64,000 bases of DNA from Hyphobacterium sp. CCMP332. Lineage in GTDB: Bacteria > Bacteroidota > Bacteroidia > Cytophagales > CCMP332. Position numbers and translations under genes: made by a program. The notes beneath the pieces are model-generated. The model searched no databases. It was not told where the DNA came from and saw only the letters and a list, made by a program, of their open reading frames with translations. Shown here piece after piece: positions 54,828-64,000 of the stretch; the stretch's first letter is position 1, and each line of letters starts with the position of its first letter. The DNA lies in NCBI GenBank assembly GCA_014323545.1, contig CP058647.1:2458001-2522000 (forward strand), given 5' to 3'.

Positions 54828-55538
54828 TTAATCGTCAAATCCGCAAATAGTTATGATTTTTTCTTTGGCGGTATCAAAATCTAAATAAGGGCTAAAATAA
54901 TTTCCCATATTCAATCCTCGCACAATAAGGAGCAATGCAATAACAAGCGTGATTGCACTGGATACTTTTTTGTACGAAAACGTAAATCTTTTTTGAATCG
55001 CCTGATATGATATCATTGTGGCAACTAGTGCAGGTAATGTTCCCAAACCAAAAAACAGCATAAATAAGGCTGATTCAATGCCATTTCCCAGGGCAATGGC
55101 AGAAATCAATGCCAACCATACCAATCCGCATGGTAATAGACCATTAAGTATACCGGTTATATAAAAACCCGAAATTTTATTTTGATTGATATAATTGCCA
55201 ATGTTTTTCTTTACCCAGTTTTCAAAAAGATAATAGCGCTTCATAAACAGGCTATTCCTGAATAGCATTGGAATGAAAAGCACCATAATCAGCATAACAC
55301 CTAAGCCAATGCTAAAATACTGTTGAATTCCAGCCAAATTGAATGAAAACCCAATAAATCCTAATATTAGACCTAAAAAGAAATAAGTACTGAGACGCCC
55401 GCTTTGATATACTATTCTGGCTAGCCAGGTTCTAAATCCACCAAAACGGCCATAAGGCATTGCAAGTGCAAGTGGTCCACACATTCCAATGCAATGTGCA
55501 CTACCTAAAAAGCCCATGGTTAATGCGGCAATTAACAT
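54828..55538 (-). CDS. TauE/SafE-family membrane protein (cbb3 assembly-associated)
   Basis: 236 residues with six TM helices. It carries GSAHCIGMCGPLALAMPYG near the N-terminus and NGLLPCGLVWLAL in the middle, the paired Cys pattern of the 'sulfite exporter TauE/SafE' proteins linked to ccoGH operons. These are thought to handle copper or thiols during cytochrome cbb3 oxidase maturation. The ATG follows the ccoH stop directly (TAAATG). Third gene of ccoG-ccoH-this. Confidence 0.85.
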   Translation of the reverse strand: MLIAALTMGFLGSAHCIGMCGPLALAMPYGRFGGFRTWLARIVYQSGRLSTYFFLGLILGFIGFSFNLAGIQQYFSIGLGVMLIMVLFIPMLFRNSLFMKRYYLFENWVKKNIGNYINQNKISGFYITGILNGLLPCGLVWLALISAIALGNGIESALFMLFFGLGTLPALVATMISYQAIQKRFTFSYKKVSSAITLVIALLLIVRGLNMGNYFSPYLDFDTAKEKIITICGFDD

Positions 55539-55973
55539 TTACGGAATATTTAATACCTGTTCTGAGTAATATTCATCAGATTCGGCGCTCCATTCTATTT
55601 TTATGCGCCATAAGCCTGATTTTAAACCCTTATAAGAGATCAATTGAAGGCCATTTTCATCCGTTAACAATTGGATTTTTTGGTCTTCACCGGCATTTGA
55701 AGGTCTAAAAAGATGAACAAGACCATGTTCAATTTTATCATTAAATTTTAGAACAATACTTGATAATTCCCTATCCAATCTTATTTCAAGGGCACCAGCC
55801 TCAAAATTATTGGTCATTTGATCTATACGATCCTGATATTCGATTTCCTTCTGATAATAGTTTTCATCCACCAGATCAATGTTTTCCCTCATGGCAATTG
55901 TTACCATAGTAGCCATTATTCCGGCAAATACGATTAATGAGATCAGCAGCTTGTTTCCCCAGTTCATTCTCAT
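55539..55973 (-). CDS. ccoH: Cytochrome cbb3 oxidase assembly protein FixH/CcoH
   Basis: 144 residues with one N-terminal TM helix (about 6-28) and a periplasmic beta domain (GLVHLFRPSNAGEDQKIQL, LKSGLWRIKIEWSAESDEYY). FixH/CcoH is needed for early cbb3 oxidase assembly. It overlaps ccoG by 4 bp (ATGA). Confidence 0.88.
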   Translation of the reverse strand: MRMNWGNKLLISLIVFAGIMATMVTIAMRENIDLVDENYYQKEIEYQDRIDQMTNNFEAGALEIRLDRELSSIVLKFNDKIEHGLVHLFRPSNAGEDQKIQLLTDENGLQLISYKGLKSGLWRIKIEWSAESDEYYSEQVLNIP

Positions 55974-57406
55974 TGCGATATAATTCTTACAGGTCCCAAA
56001 AAGTTCGTTTTATCTCTTGTTAAGACTACATCTCCTTCTAAAACCAGAATATTGACCTTATTTTTCATTTCAGTAATGTTTTTCTCTTCTGTTTCAATAA
56101 AAAATACACTTTCAACCGAACCTTGAGCAGGAACAATGATTTCATCCCCTCCGATTATTTTGATTTCACCCTCAAAGCCTTCTCCAAGCTCAATTCTAAC
56201 AGATTTTTCAATAAAGGTTTTGTTGACAATCTGAAGGTTAAAGAGATTACTGATTTTACCATCATCGGTTTTTTGATAAAGTTGTCCCGGTACCCTCATT
56301 ACAGTAGTTTCAACATCCGTTCTTGTGGTGGTGAAAAAACCAAAAGCTCCCAGGAGTACAAGTAAAACCAATGAGTATGCGGCTACTCTAGCAGTGAATT
56401 TGAATGGAATTTTGTTTTCAATACCCAGAATGGAATCAAATCTTATGAGTCCCCTCGGTCTTTTTATTTTATCCATCACAGAATTACATTCATCAATGCA
56501 GGCAGTGCAATTAATACATTCCATCTGTGTTCCATTTCGAATATCTATACCCGTAGGACAAACATGAACACATAATTTACAATCTATACAATCACCTATC
56601 TGAGTGTTATCTTCTCCTTTTTTAATTTTTCCTCTAGGTTCTCCGCGATTATAATCATAAGCTACGACCATGGATTCTTTATTCAACAATACGCCTTGTA
56701 GTCGACCATAAGGACAAATAACAGTACAAACAATTTCCCGTACCTGACTAAAAACCAAATAGAAAATACCGGTAAATATTACCAAACCGGAAAAACCGGC
56801 CAAATTGTCTAAAGGGTTGGAACTTATCAATTCTAATACTCGTGGCATGCCCACTAAATAGGCCATTACTACATGTCCAAAAAATATTGACAAGAAGATG
56901 AAAAACAAATGTTTTAATCCTTTTTTTCTGATTTTTTCAGCATTCCAGGGCATGCTGTTCAATTTCATTTGCTGTCTGTAATCTCCTTCGAAAAAGTATT
57001 CTATTTTGCGAAATACCAATTCCATAAACAAGGTCTGCGGGCAGGTCCAGCCACAAAATACCCTTCCGTATACCACGGTAAAGAGTATTATGGAAACCAT
57101 TAGTGTTAAGACGCCTATGACAATGATAAAAATATCCTGTGGCCAGTAAACCTGTCCAAAAAAAATGAATTTGCGATCAAATATATTGACAAGGAAAAAT
57201 GGTTTTCCATTGTATTGGATAAATGGAAGAGCCACGAATGTTAACAAAATGGTATAGCCTAGGATTAACCTGTAGCGATGCCATTTTCCCGAAGGCATTT
57301 TAGGAAAAATCCATCTTCTTTTATTATCATCATTTACTGTAGAAGGCGTATTTCTAAACTTATCGTAAAGTTCTTCTTCGAAATAGGCAGATTTCGGTTC
57401 GCCCAT
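55970..57406 (-). CDS. ccoG: Cytochrome c oxidase accessory protein CcoG (FixG)
   Basis: 478 residues. Five or six TM helices, a CGWTCPQTLFMELVFRKIE segment, two 4Fe-4S motifs (CIDCKLCVHVCPTG and CINCTACIDECNSV) and a C-terminal Ig-like periplasmic domain (about 375-478). CcoG reduces Cu(II) to Cu(I) for the binuclear centre of cbb3 oxidase. The structural ccoNOP genes are not adjacent. The gene has its own promoter with an FNR-like site upstream, so it leads a separate operon. Confidence 0.95.
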   Translation of the reverse strand: MGEPKSAYFEEELYDKFRNTPSTVNDDNKRRWIFPKMPSGKWHRYRLILGYTILLTFVALPFIQYNGKPFFLVNIFDRKFIFFGQVYWPQDIFIIVIGVLTLMVSIILFTVVYGRVFCGWTCPQTLFMELVFRKIEYFFEGDYRQQMKLNSMPWNAEKIRKKGLKHLFFIFLSIFFGHVVMAYLVGMPRVLELISSNPLDNLAGFSGLVIFTGIFYLVFSQVREIVCTVICPYGRLQGVLLNKESMVVAYDYNRGEPRGKIKKGEDNTQIGDCIDCKLCVHVCPTGIDIRNGTQMECINCTACIDECNSVMDKIKRPRGLIRFDSILGIENKIPFKFTARVAAYSLVLLVLLGAFGFFTTTRTDVETTVMRVPGQLYQKTDDGKISNLFNLQIVNKTFIEKSVRIELGEGFEGEIKIIGGDEIIVPAQGSVESVFFIETEEKNITEMKNKVNILVLEGDVVLTRDKTNFLGPVRIISQ

Positions 57407-57429
57407 GCAATTTTTTTTTAAAACCTTTA

Positions 57430-57472
57430 CAAATCTAAAAGGGCGGTAAATAGTTAATTATGACATTCATCA
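57430..57472 (-). promoter_or_regulatory. ccoG promoter: -7 TAGATTTG with FNR-like site
   Basis: On the minus strand a perfect TAnnTTTG (57430-57437) predicts a start near 57424, 18 bp before the ccoG ATG. A near-palindrome TGAC-ATTC-ATCA (57461-57472), one base from TGAT-N4-ATCA, is centred about 42 bp upstream of that start. Confidence 0.55.
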
Positions 57473-57500
57473 GTTTAGGAAATGATGGATTAAAACCATT

Positions 57501-58397
57501 ATGATAAAGGCAATTCCCGGTGATTTACAAAACTCAATTAAAAGTTATTTAGAGTCTTTTTTCAAATCTGATATCAAGCTTAAAGATTTTAAATTCAGCT
57601 CCGGAGGCTGTATAAATAAAACAGGTATCTTAAAAACAAGTAAAGGTGACTATTTCATTAAATGGAATACAAAGAAATTGTTCCCTAATATGTTTAAAAG
57701 AGAACTTATGGGTTTAAACTTATTGATTTCAGCCAAACACAATTTGAAAGTGCCCAAACCAATTTTAGCAGGAGAAGATAAAGATCATATTTTTTTAATT
57801 CTTGAAAATATAATACCGGCACACCCCAGCTTTAATTTTTGGGAAAATCTTGGGCATGGTTTAGCTGAACTACATCAGAATTCCAATGAACAATACGGTC
57901 TTGATTATAATAATTACATAGGCTCATTAAATCAAGTCAATGCTGAATCATCAGATTGGCTTGAGTTTTTTAGAAAAAACAGGATTGAATTTACATTTAA
58001 AATGGCCTATGATTCAGGTTTTTTTAGTAAATCAGATCGCATTCAATTAGACAACATGTTTAAGCATCTAAATCAAATCTGCCCTGAAAACATCCGCCCT
58101 TCTCTTATTCACGGGGATTTGTGGAGTGGTAATCTTATGGTTGATTCCGAAGGAAACCCTTGTTTAATAGATCCTGCGGTCTATTATGGATTTAGAGAAA
58201 TAGAAATCGCATTTACTGAATTATTTGGCGGTTATGACACTGTATTCTATGGCAGCTATAATGAACACTGGGCATTGGAAGAAGGCTATTCGGAAAGAAA
58301 AGATATCTGGAATCTATACCCACTTCTGGTACATGTAAATTTATTTGGGTATTCATACGCTACTACTGTTAAATCCATATTAGCTCGTTTTCGTTAA
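57501..58397 (+). CDS. Fructosamine-3-kinase-family protein
   Basis: 298 residues with a kinase-like (APH) fold. The nucleotide region is GDYFIKWNTKKLFPNMFKREL. The catalytic loop is SLIHGDLWSGNLMVD (Asp about 212), followed by LIDPAVYYGFREIEIAFTELFGGY, the fructosamine-kinase signature. Bacterial members phosphorylate ketosamines such as ribulosamine or erythrulosamine on glycated proteins, leading to deglycation. Divergent from ccoG. Confidence 0.9.
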   Translation: MIKAIPGDLQNSIKSYLESFFKSDIKLKDFKFSSGGCINKTGILKTSKGDYFIKWNTKKLFPNMFKRELMGLNLLISAKHNLKVPKPILAGEDKDHIFLILENIIPAHPSFNFWENLGHGLAELHQNSNEQYGLDYNNYIGSLNQVNAESSDWLEFFRKNRIEFTFKMAYDSGFFSKSDRIQLDNMFKHLNQICPENIRPSLIHGDLWSGNLMVDSEGNPCLIDPAVYYGFREIEIAFTELFGGYDTVFYGSYNEHWALEEGYSERKDIWNLYPLLVHVNLFGYSYATTVKSILARFR

Positions 58398-58446
58398 AAC
58401 CGGAATTCAATATTTCAAATAAGATTTGAATTAAATTGTAAAAATT

Positions 58447-58466
58447 ATGAGATTGATCTTTCTCAT
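58447..58466. promoter_or_regulatory. Inverted repeat upstream of acs (ATGAGA-N8-TCTCAT)
   Basis: A perfect 6-bp inverted repeat with an 8-base spacer, 28 bp before the acs start codon. A candidate operator for carbon-source control. The regulator is unknown. Confidence 0.4.
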
Positions 58467-58494
58467 GAATTGCGCCCTTTTAAAATAGCTCAAA

Positions 58495-60390
58495 ATGAAA
58501 CATAGAATTTACAGTCTTGAAGATTATCTGAGAAGTTATCGTGAAAGTGTTGAAAACCCGGAAACATTTTGGTCTCAGGTAGCCAATTCCTTTGCATGGC
58601 GTAAAAGATGGGATAATGTATTGAGCTGGGACTTTACAAAACCCGAAGTCAAATGGTTTGAAGGAGCAAAACTAAATATAACTGAAAACTGTATTGACCG
58701 ACATTTGGTTGACAAGGGCGATAAAACTGCGATTATTTGGGAGCCCAATGACCCTAAAGACAAAGCGGTCAAAATCAACTATAATGAACTCTATCAAAAG
58801 GTAAATATTTTTGCTAATACACTCAAAAATCTCGGTGTAGGTAAGGGTGACAGGGTATGTATTTATATGCCAATGATCCCCGAATTGGCGATAGCAGTTC
58901 TTGCCTGTGCAAGAATAGGAGCGATTCATTCTGTCGTTTTTGCCGGTTTTTCTTCGAATTCACTTGCTGATAGAATCAATGATGCCAGCTGTAAACTGGT
59001 TTTAACTGCAGATGGCTCATACCGAGGGGCTAAAACTCTAAATCTCAAAAATATTGTTGACGAAGCGCTGGCAAAATGTTCATCCGTTGAAAAATGTTTG
59101 GTCTATAAAAGAACAGGCGACAATATTCAAATGAAGTCCGGACGTGATATTTGGTGGAACGATGCTATAAAAGGTCAAAGCACTGAGTGCAAAGCAGAGG
59201 AAATGGATGCGGAAGACATGCTATTCATCCTTTATACTTCTGGTTCAACAGGAAAACCAAAAGGAATGGTTCATACATGTGCCGGTTATATGGTCTATAC
59301 GACATATACTTTTCTTAATGCTTTTCAATATAAACCTGAAGAGATCTATTGGTGTACTGCAGACATCGGTTGGATTACTGGCCACTCTTATATTGTTTAT
59401 GGCCCACTTTCTGCCGGAGCCACTACGGTTATGTTTGAAGGAGTACCATCCTGGCCCGATATGGGTCGTTTCTGGGAAGTCGTGGAAAAACATAAAATCA
59501 ATATATTTTATACAGCACCAACGGCGATTAGGGCCTTGGAGAAAGCAGACATATCTTTTGTGAAAAAGCACGACCTGTCTTCTTTAAGAGTATTAGGTAC
59601 TGTGGGAGAACCGATAAACGAAGAAGCTTGGCACTGGTATCACGATCACATAGGCAATAACAAATGCCCTATTGTGGATACCTGGTGGCAAACTGAAACT
59701 GGCGGGTTTATGATATCTCCGGTTGCCGGAATAACGCCTACAAAGCCATCCTATGCAACGCTACCCCTTCCGGGTATACAACCCAGTATTGTTGATGAAA
59801 ATGGCTTGGAAATAGAGGGAAATGGAGTTCAGGGACGACTTTGCATTAAGTTTCCCTGGCCGTCCATTGCAAGAACCATTTATGGCGATCATGAGCGATT
59901 TAAGCAAACTTATTTTTCAGTTTTTGACAATAAGTATTTTACGGGTGATGGCTCAAGAAGAGATGAAGATGGATATTACAGGATTACCGGAAGGGTAGAT
60001 GATGTAATAATTGTTTCAGGCCATAATTTGGGTACAGCTGAAATTGAAAATGCCATTGATGAACACGAAAATGTTGCAGAAACAGCTGTTGTTGGTTTTC
60101 CACATGATATCAAGGGGAATGCGGTTTATGCCTTTGTAGCTACCTATGAAAATCCCAAGGATGAAAATCAATTGCGACATGAAATACTCGAGCTGGTTTC
60201 AAGAACAATCGGACCCATTGCCAAGCCCGAAAAAATCCAAATAGTTCCTGACTTACCAAAAACCAGATCGGGCAAAATAATGCGTAGAATCCTTAGAAAG
60301 ATCGCTGAAAAGGAATCCTCCGATCTCGGTGACATATCTACACTATTGAATCCGGAAGTTGTTGAAATTATTAAAAAAGGAGCACTTTAA
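58495..60390 (+). CDS. acs: Acetyl-CoA synthetase
   Basis: 631 residues. Activates acetate to acetyl-AMP, then acetyl-CoA. AMP-binding signature [19 protein letters not shown] (about 247-265), [20 protein letters not shown], the WWQTETGG motif (about 400-407), the hinge region [25 protein letters not shown], and [17 protein letters not shown] with the acetylatable Lys (about 599). Full length for the family. Confidence 0.96.
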   Translation: MKHRIYSLEDYLRSYRESVENPETFWSQVANSFAWRKRWDNVLSWDFTKPEVKWFEGAKLNITENCIDRHLVDKGDKTAIIWEPNDPKDKAVKINYNELYQKVNIFANTLKNLGVGKGDRVCIYMPMIPELAIAVLACARIGAIHSVVFAGFSSNSLADRINDASCKLVLTADGSYRGAKTLNLKNIVDEALAKCSSVEKCLVYKRTGDNIQMKSGRDIWWNDAIKGQSTECKAEEMDAEDMLFILYTSGSTGKPKGMVHTCAGYMVYTTYTFLNAFQYKPEEIYWCTADIGWITGHSYIVYGPLSAGATTVMFEGVPSWPDMGRFWEVVEKHKINIFYTAPTAIRALEKADISFVKKHDLSSLRVLGTVGEPINEEAWHWYHDHIGNNKCPIVDTWWQTETGGFMISPVAGITPTKPSYATLPLPGIQPSIVDENGLEIEGNGVQGRLCIKFPWPSIARTIYGDHERFKQTYFSVFDNKYFTGDGSRRDEDGYYRITGRVDDVIIVSGHNLGTAEIENAIDEHENVAETAVVGFPHDIKGNAVYAFVATYENPKDENQLRHEILELVSRTIGPIAKPEKIQIVPDLPKTRSGKIMRRILRKIAEKESSDLGDISTLLNPEVVEIIKKGAL

Positions 60391-60492
60391 TCTTTTTTAT
60401 GAATGTAATTTTTTATTTGAGATTCAACATTTAGAGCAATTTTAAATAAGCAACTTTAACCTGATTTTTATTCAGAAAAATTTTATTACCAT

Positions 60493-62436
60493 TTGTATTC
60501 AAAACCCCTGATATTATTTCAGATATTATTATTTCTAATACTGGGCCATCCAATAATTTCTCAGGAGTACGATTCTATTGAAGATCTTGAGAAACAATTA
60601 ACTGAAGAAATAAGTAAAAAGCAAAGAGTCGATATCCTCAACACTTTAACTTTTGATTATATCTTCTCAAATCCACAATTGGCTCCAAAATATAATAATG
60701 AAGCAATTATTCTAGCCACTGAGATAGATTATGATATTGGTGAATCCCGCGCATACAATAACAAGGGGATAATTTACAGAAATAGCGGTTTTTATGAGGA
60801 GGCAACACTCGAACATTTAAAGTCACTCGAAATAAACAACAATATTGATAATTTGGAGGGTAAGGCCCTGGATTATTCAAATTTGGGAATGGTCTATTTG
60901 GATCAAAATAATTATGTCAACTCAATAAAATATTTCAGAAGAGGTCTAAAAATTAAAGAAGAAATTAATGATTCTATTGGAATAGTTTTTACATATAATG
61001 ACCTTACCAGCGCCTATATCGGAATTAAGAGATTTGACAGTGCGTTGTACTATTCCATAAAAGCTCTATCATTTTCTAAAGAAACCAAACAATTTTCACT
61101 TGTTTCTCAAGCAAAATTCAACATTGCCAACATACATTATCTGCAGTACAAAATTGATGTGGCGGCTTACGAACTCAAAGAAATAGAAAAAGAGTGCATT
61201 GAAAATAACAACATCTATATTCTTTCAAAAGTATATAATCTACTTAGTGAGATTAAAAGGGTTAACAGAGATTTTGAAGCCGCATTAATTTATGCGCATA
61301 AAGCACTTCAAAATGCCAAAAAATATTCCATATCCACAGATATAAATAAAGCCTATATGGCCCTTTATAAATCAAATGCCTTATTAGGTGACTATGAAAG
61401 TGCCTATAATTATCTAAATATTTACAATGCTCGTCTCGATAGCATGCACAAACAAGAAAATGAACAAAAAACAGTACTTCTCGCAACTCAATATGAATTT
61501 GCTCATAAACAAAAAATGCTTGAAGAAAAGTTTTTCGAAGAATTGAGTTTTCAGAGGATTATCCTCACCATTTCTATCAGTCTTATAGTATTTGTTCTTG
61601 GTATTTTCCTTGTCTCAATCTGGAAAAATAAAAAACTAAAAGAAGCGAATCAAAGAATTGAAAAAATTGGAAAAGACATCCGAATTAAAAATCAGGAAAT
61701 TCAGGAACAAAATGATAAAATTCATATGCAGGCAGATAAACTTATGAAAGCAAATGCGGCAAAAAATCAAATTTTCAATATAATCAGCCATGACTTAAAG
61801 AGCCCTTTAGAGAATTTAAATATGCTGATGGATTTGTCTAAATCTGATACTATTTCCGAAGAAGAATTCAAAGATTATATTAAGAAACTCGGTAAGAAGT
61901 CTGAAACAATGCTTTTTACATTAAATAACCTTCTGACCTGGTCTAAATCTCAAATGAATGGTTTGTATACTAATTTTAATGAACTGAAACTCTTATCTTT
62001 TTTAGATGCTGAACGTCCCTTTTATAAAGAAATCGCAGACTCTAAAAATATAGATCTGAATATTGAATGCAATAATTCTATTATTGTAAAAGTGGATCAG
62101 GATCAGCTGAGAATAGTGCTCCGAAACCTGGTCAACAATGCTATTAAATTCACCAATCAAAGTGGAAAAATTGAAATAAAAGCAGAGGAAAACGGTGATA
62201 TTGTAAATATTTCAGTTAGTGATAATGGTGTCGGTATTGAGCCTGAGGATATTGACAAATTATTAAATTCAGAGCAATTCACTACTACCTATGGAACGAA
62301 TGGTGAAAAAGGTACTGGCATAGGATTAAAACTCTGTAAGGAATTGATAGAAAGAAACAAAGGCTCTCTTCAAATTTTCAGCGAACGCGGAAAGGGCAGT
62401 GTATTTAAATTTAGTTTAAACTCGTCCTTGAATTAA
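60493..62436 (+). CDS. TPR-containing sensor histidine kinase
   Basis: 647 residues. Signal peptide at about 1-24 (GHPIISQ). TPR repeats at about 70-310 (YNNKGIIYRNSGFYEEATLEHL, YSNLGMVYLDQNNYVNSIKYF and others). One TM helix (about 356-377), a coiled coil (380-425), a HisKA domain with the phospho-acceptor in NIISHDLKSPLENL (about 435), and HATPase boxes N (NLVNNAIKFT), G1 (SDNGVGIEPED) and G2 (GEKGTGIGLKL). No receiver domain and no adjacent response regulator: an orphan kinase. The start is TTG: the upstream in-frame stop leaves no ATG before the signal peptide. Confidence 0.92.
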   Translation: MYSKPLILFQILLFLILGHPIISQEYDSIEDLEKQLTEEISKKQRVDILNTLTFDYIFSNPQLAPKYNNEAIILATEIDYDIGESRAYNNKGIIYRNSGFYEEATLEHLKSLEINNNIDNLEGKALDYSNLGMVYLDQNNYVNSIKYFRRGLKIKEEINDSIGIVFTYNDLTSAYIGIKRFDSALYYSIKALSFSKETKQFSLVSQAKFNIANIHYLQYKIDVAAYELKEIEKECIENNNIYILSKVYNLLSEIKRVNRDFEAALIYAHKALQNAKKYSISTDINKAYMALYKSNALLGDYESAYNYLNIYNARLDSMHKQENEQKTVLLATQYEFAHKQKMLEEKFFEELSFQRIILTISISLIVFVLGIFLVSIWKNKKLKEANQRIEKIGKDIRIKNQEIQEQNDKIHMQADKLMKANAAKNQIFNIISHDLKSPLENLNMLMDLSKSDTISEEEFKDYIKKLGKKSETMLFTLNNLLTWSKSQMNGLYTNFNELKLLSFLDAERPFYKEIADSKNIDLNIECNNSIIVKVDQDQLRIVLRNLVNNAIKFTNQSGKIEIKAEENGDIVNISVSDNGVGIEPEDIDKLLNSEQFTTTYGTNGEKGTGIGLKLCKELIERNKGSLQIFSERGKGSVFKFSLNSSLN

Positions 62437-62482
62437 AGCATTAGGTAATAAGGTTTGACTATCCTTTTATTTTATTGATAGA

Positions 62483-64000
62483 TCATTGAACCAATACTTT
62501 AATGATGGAGCTTTTTATTCCATTAAATTGAAATAAATACAGTCCGGAATTAAGATTTCTCAAGTCAATTTTTTTGCTTTCTGAAATCGTATGAATGTCA
62601 ATAATGCGTCCATAGATATCCCTGATTTTTAATTCATAAGATTCTAAGTCAGAAATTTTAATTGTTACAACATCAGTAATTGGATTGGGGAATACTTTAA
62701 TATTTTCAATTTTACCGGCTGTTTCCAAGTCACTTATGATCACGTTAAAGAATAATTCAGATCTGCCGCCCAAGGAAGTATCATTGTGATATATGATTAA
62801 GGTATCATTGGCAAGATTTAGGGGGGTCCACTTTAAGGAAATTGCTTTGGAATTCAGGGCTTTAATCATTATGTCTTCTATAGTATCAAAATGAATTACA
62901 GCGTTGTTATTTATAAAATCTAAACTATCGATAATAAGTGGGGTGGGCCCAAGGTTTCGTACGGTAAAATTGCTAGAGATTGTATCATTGGAGGAAGGAT
63001 TGGTATAACTAAACTGATTTCTTGATTGATGATAAATCGGTTTTTCAATAATAGGTAAAAGGGCTGCAAAGGGCCCTCCGTAAATACCCAGATCATTTCT
63101 AATCGTGGACTGTGAGGGAAATAGAGCATTTCCGGGATTGGATTGATCTTCAAAATCATTGCGAAGAGAATCGGGATTTCCACTGTCCAATGAAGCACCC
63201 CCTGAAATGGCTAAAAAAGACGAATCCCTGAAAGCAGGATTAAAATTGTAATTGATACCGCTTAATGTACCACCTGTAGTATTGTAGGATGTCTGGAAAA
63301 ACTGTCCGTTTGAATTGGCAATTTCATCACCAAATTTCTGATAATTACCGTATATAATATTGTTTTCTAAAATAGTATTATCGCAATCTATGTTAAATAG
63401 CCCCCCTGCACTTCCGGCAAAACCGCCAAACCCGGTAATTGCCAGGTTTGACACAATGGTATTATTAATTACTCTGCATGAAGTGGAATCAACCGTACAG
63501 AAAACCATAATACCACCACCTCCAAATTGACTGGCTCCCCGATTATTATAAACCAGATTATTACTAAAAATACCTTTTGAATTATTCAGTACGATACCAT
63601 TACCATACAAACCGGTATTTCCTTCAATTATATTATTGTGAATAAAAGCGCTGTCAAAAAAAGTATGGATACCGCCGGCTCCGGAACTTATTATTCCACC
63701 TGTATTGATCAAACAGTGGTTATTGGTAATGTAATTAAATCGAATTTCAGGAGAAGAATTCTGAATTGCAATTCCTCCGCCTTCTATAAATACCTGATTT
63801 GCTGCTAAATTAAATGGTGTGCCCAATCCCGCTCTCAAAGTAAATCCCTGAAATAACATATTGCTTCCGCAGCCATTGATTATCCTAAGTACACTTGCCG
63901 TATCTGGATTTGAAGGATTGCTTCCATCAATTATTGTATTGTGTATGTCTGCAAAGTTTGAAGTGAACAAATAGTTCGAAGTCAGCAATATTTCTTTGGC
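62483..64000 (-). CDS. T9SS-secreted parallel beta-helix protein (5' end outside window)
   Basis: The frame is open to the right edge, so the start is missing; 505 residues are visible. The first ~270 form a right-handed parallel beta-helix of the pectin-lyase type (IDGSNPSNPDTASVLRI, NNIIEGNTGLYGNGIVLNNS, IINNTIVSNLAITGFGG, NNIIYGNYQKFGDEI). A linker and an Ig-like module (about 325-430) follow. A type A T9SS sorting domain is at the end (about 432-505, VFPNPITDVVTIKISDL and SGLYLFQFNG). It is likely a surface polysaccharide-binding or lyase-like protein. No catalytic residues can be assigned. Confidence 0.85.
   Translation of the reverse strand, partial: AKEILLTSNYLFTSNFADIHNTIIDGSNPSNPDTASVLRIINGCGSNMLFQGFTLRAGLGTPFNLAANQVFIEGGGIAIQNSSPEIRFNYITNNHCLINTGGIISSGAGGIHTFFDSAFIHNNIIEGNTGLYGNGIVLNNSKGIFSNNLVYNNRGASQFGGGGIMVFCTVDSTSCRVINNTIVSNLAITGFGGFAGSAGGLFNIDCDNTILENNIIYGNYQKFGDEIANSNGQFFQTSYNTTGGTLSGINYNFNPAFRDSSFLAISGGASLDSGNPDSLRNDFEDQSNPGNALFPSQSTIRNDLGIYGGPFAALLPIIEKPIYHQSRNQFSYTNPSSNDTISSNFTVRNLGPTPLIIDSLDFINNNAVIHFDTIEDIMIKALNSKAISLKWTPLNLANDTLIIYHNDTSLGGRSELFFNVIISDLETAGKIENIKVFPNPITDVVTIKISDLESYELKIRDIYGRIIDIHTISESKKIDLRNLNSGLYLFQFNGIKSSIIKVLVQ

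Overview
The window is AT-rich chromosomal DNA from a member of the Bacteroidota, most likely a free-living, gliding-type lineage such as Cytophagales. The evidence is: type IX secretion (T9SS) type A sorting domains at the C-termini of five proteins, SprB-like repeats, a GWxTD-domain protein, DUF3078 and PorT-like outer-membrane barrels, a WbqC-family protein, separate nuoC and nuoD genes, few Shine-Dalgarno sequences, and promoter -7 elements of the Bacteroidota form TAnnTTTG. Both ends cut genes.

Layout. 1-7897: three tandem, paralogous T9SS-secreted repeat proteins. 8079-13635: a one-protein sensor (periplasmic propeller plus cytoplasmic SpoIIE phosphatase), an SDR-fold protein without the catalytic tyrosine, a THUMP RNA methyltransferase and a small secreted protein. 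13636-15009: a scarred tRNA locus with a 271-bp direct duplication, an intact tRNA-Ser(UGA), a GIY-YIG gene, and a tRNA-Ser pseudogene interrupted by three short hairpin insertions. 15010-22948: BrkB, hotdog thioesterase, MltG, YciO-type protein, GWxTD protein, WbqC and ClpC. 22978-32742: secreted trypsin-fold protease, VWA-like membrane protein, small metalloprotease, HNH/AP2 protein, WYL regulator, class II aldolase, DUF3078 and DUF2892 proteins. 32744-36364: nuoABCD and a DMT exporter. 36486-48694: RarA, a 1480-residue AsmA/TamB-like protein, a lipoprotein hydrolase, AsnRS, RpoN, a PAP2-like membrane protein, a PaaG-like crotonase and a beta-barrel. 48771-49594: tRNA-Arg(ACG) with promoter and terminator, then six tandem 103-bp units. 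49595-57406: envelope proteins, SSB with a divergent zinc-ribbon protein, two divergent universal stress proteins, and ccoG-ccoH-TauE/SafE. 57501-64000: fructosamine-kinase-like protein, acetyl-CoA synthetase, a TPR histidine kinase and a partial beta-helix T9SS protein.

How it fits together. Much of the window serves the envelope: T9SS cargo, barrels, MltG, an AsmA-like bridge protein and surface proteases. A second theme is respiration and low-oxygen adaptation: nuoABCD, the cbb3-oxidase assembly genes and universal stress proteins. The ccoG and usp upstream regions carry FNR-type sites at spacings that fit class II activation. The most unusual DNA is at the two tRNA loci, which share one kind of event: short GC-rich hairpins inserted into otherwise recognisable sequence. 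Several genes appear to start with TTG placed next to or overlapping the upstream stop codon.
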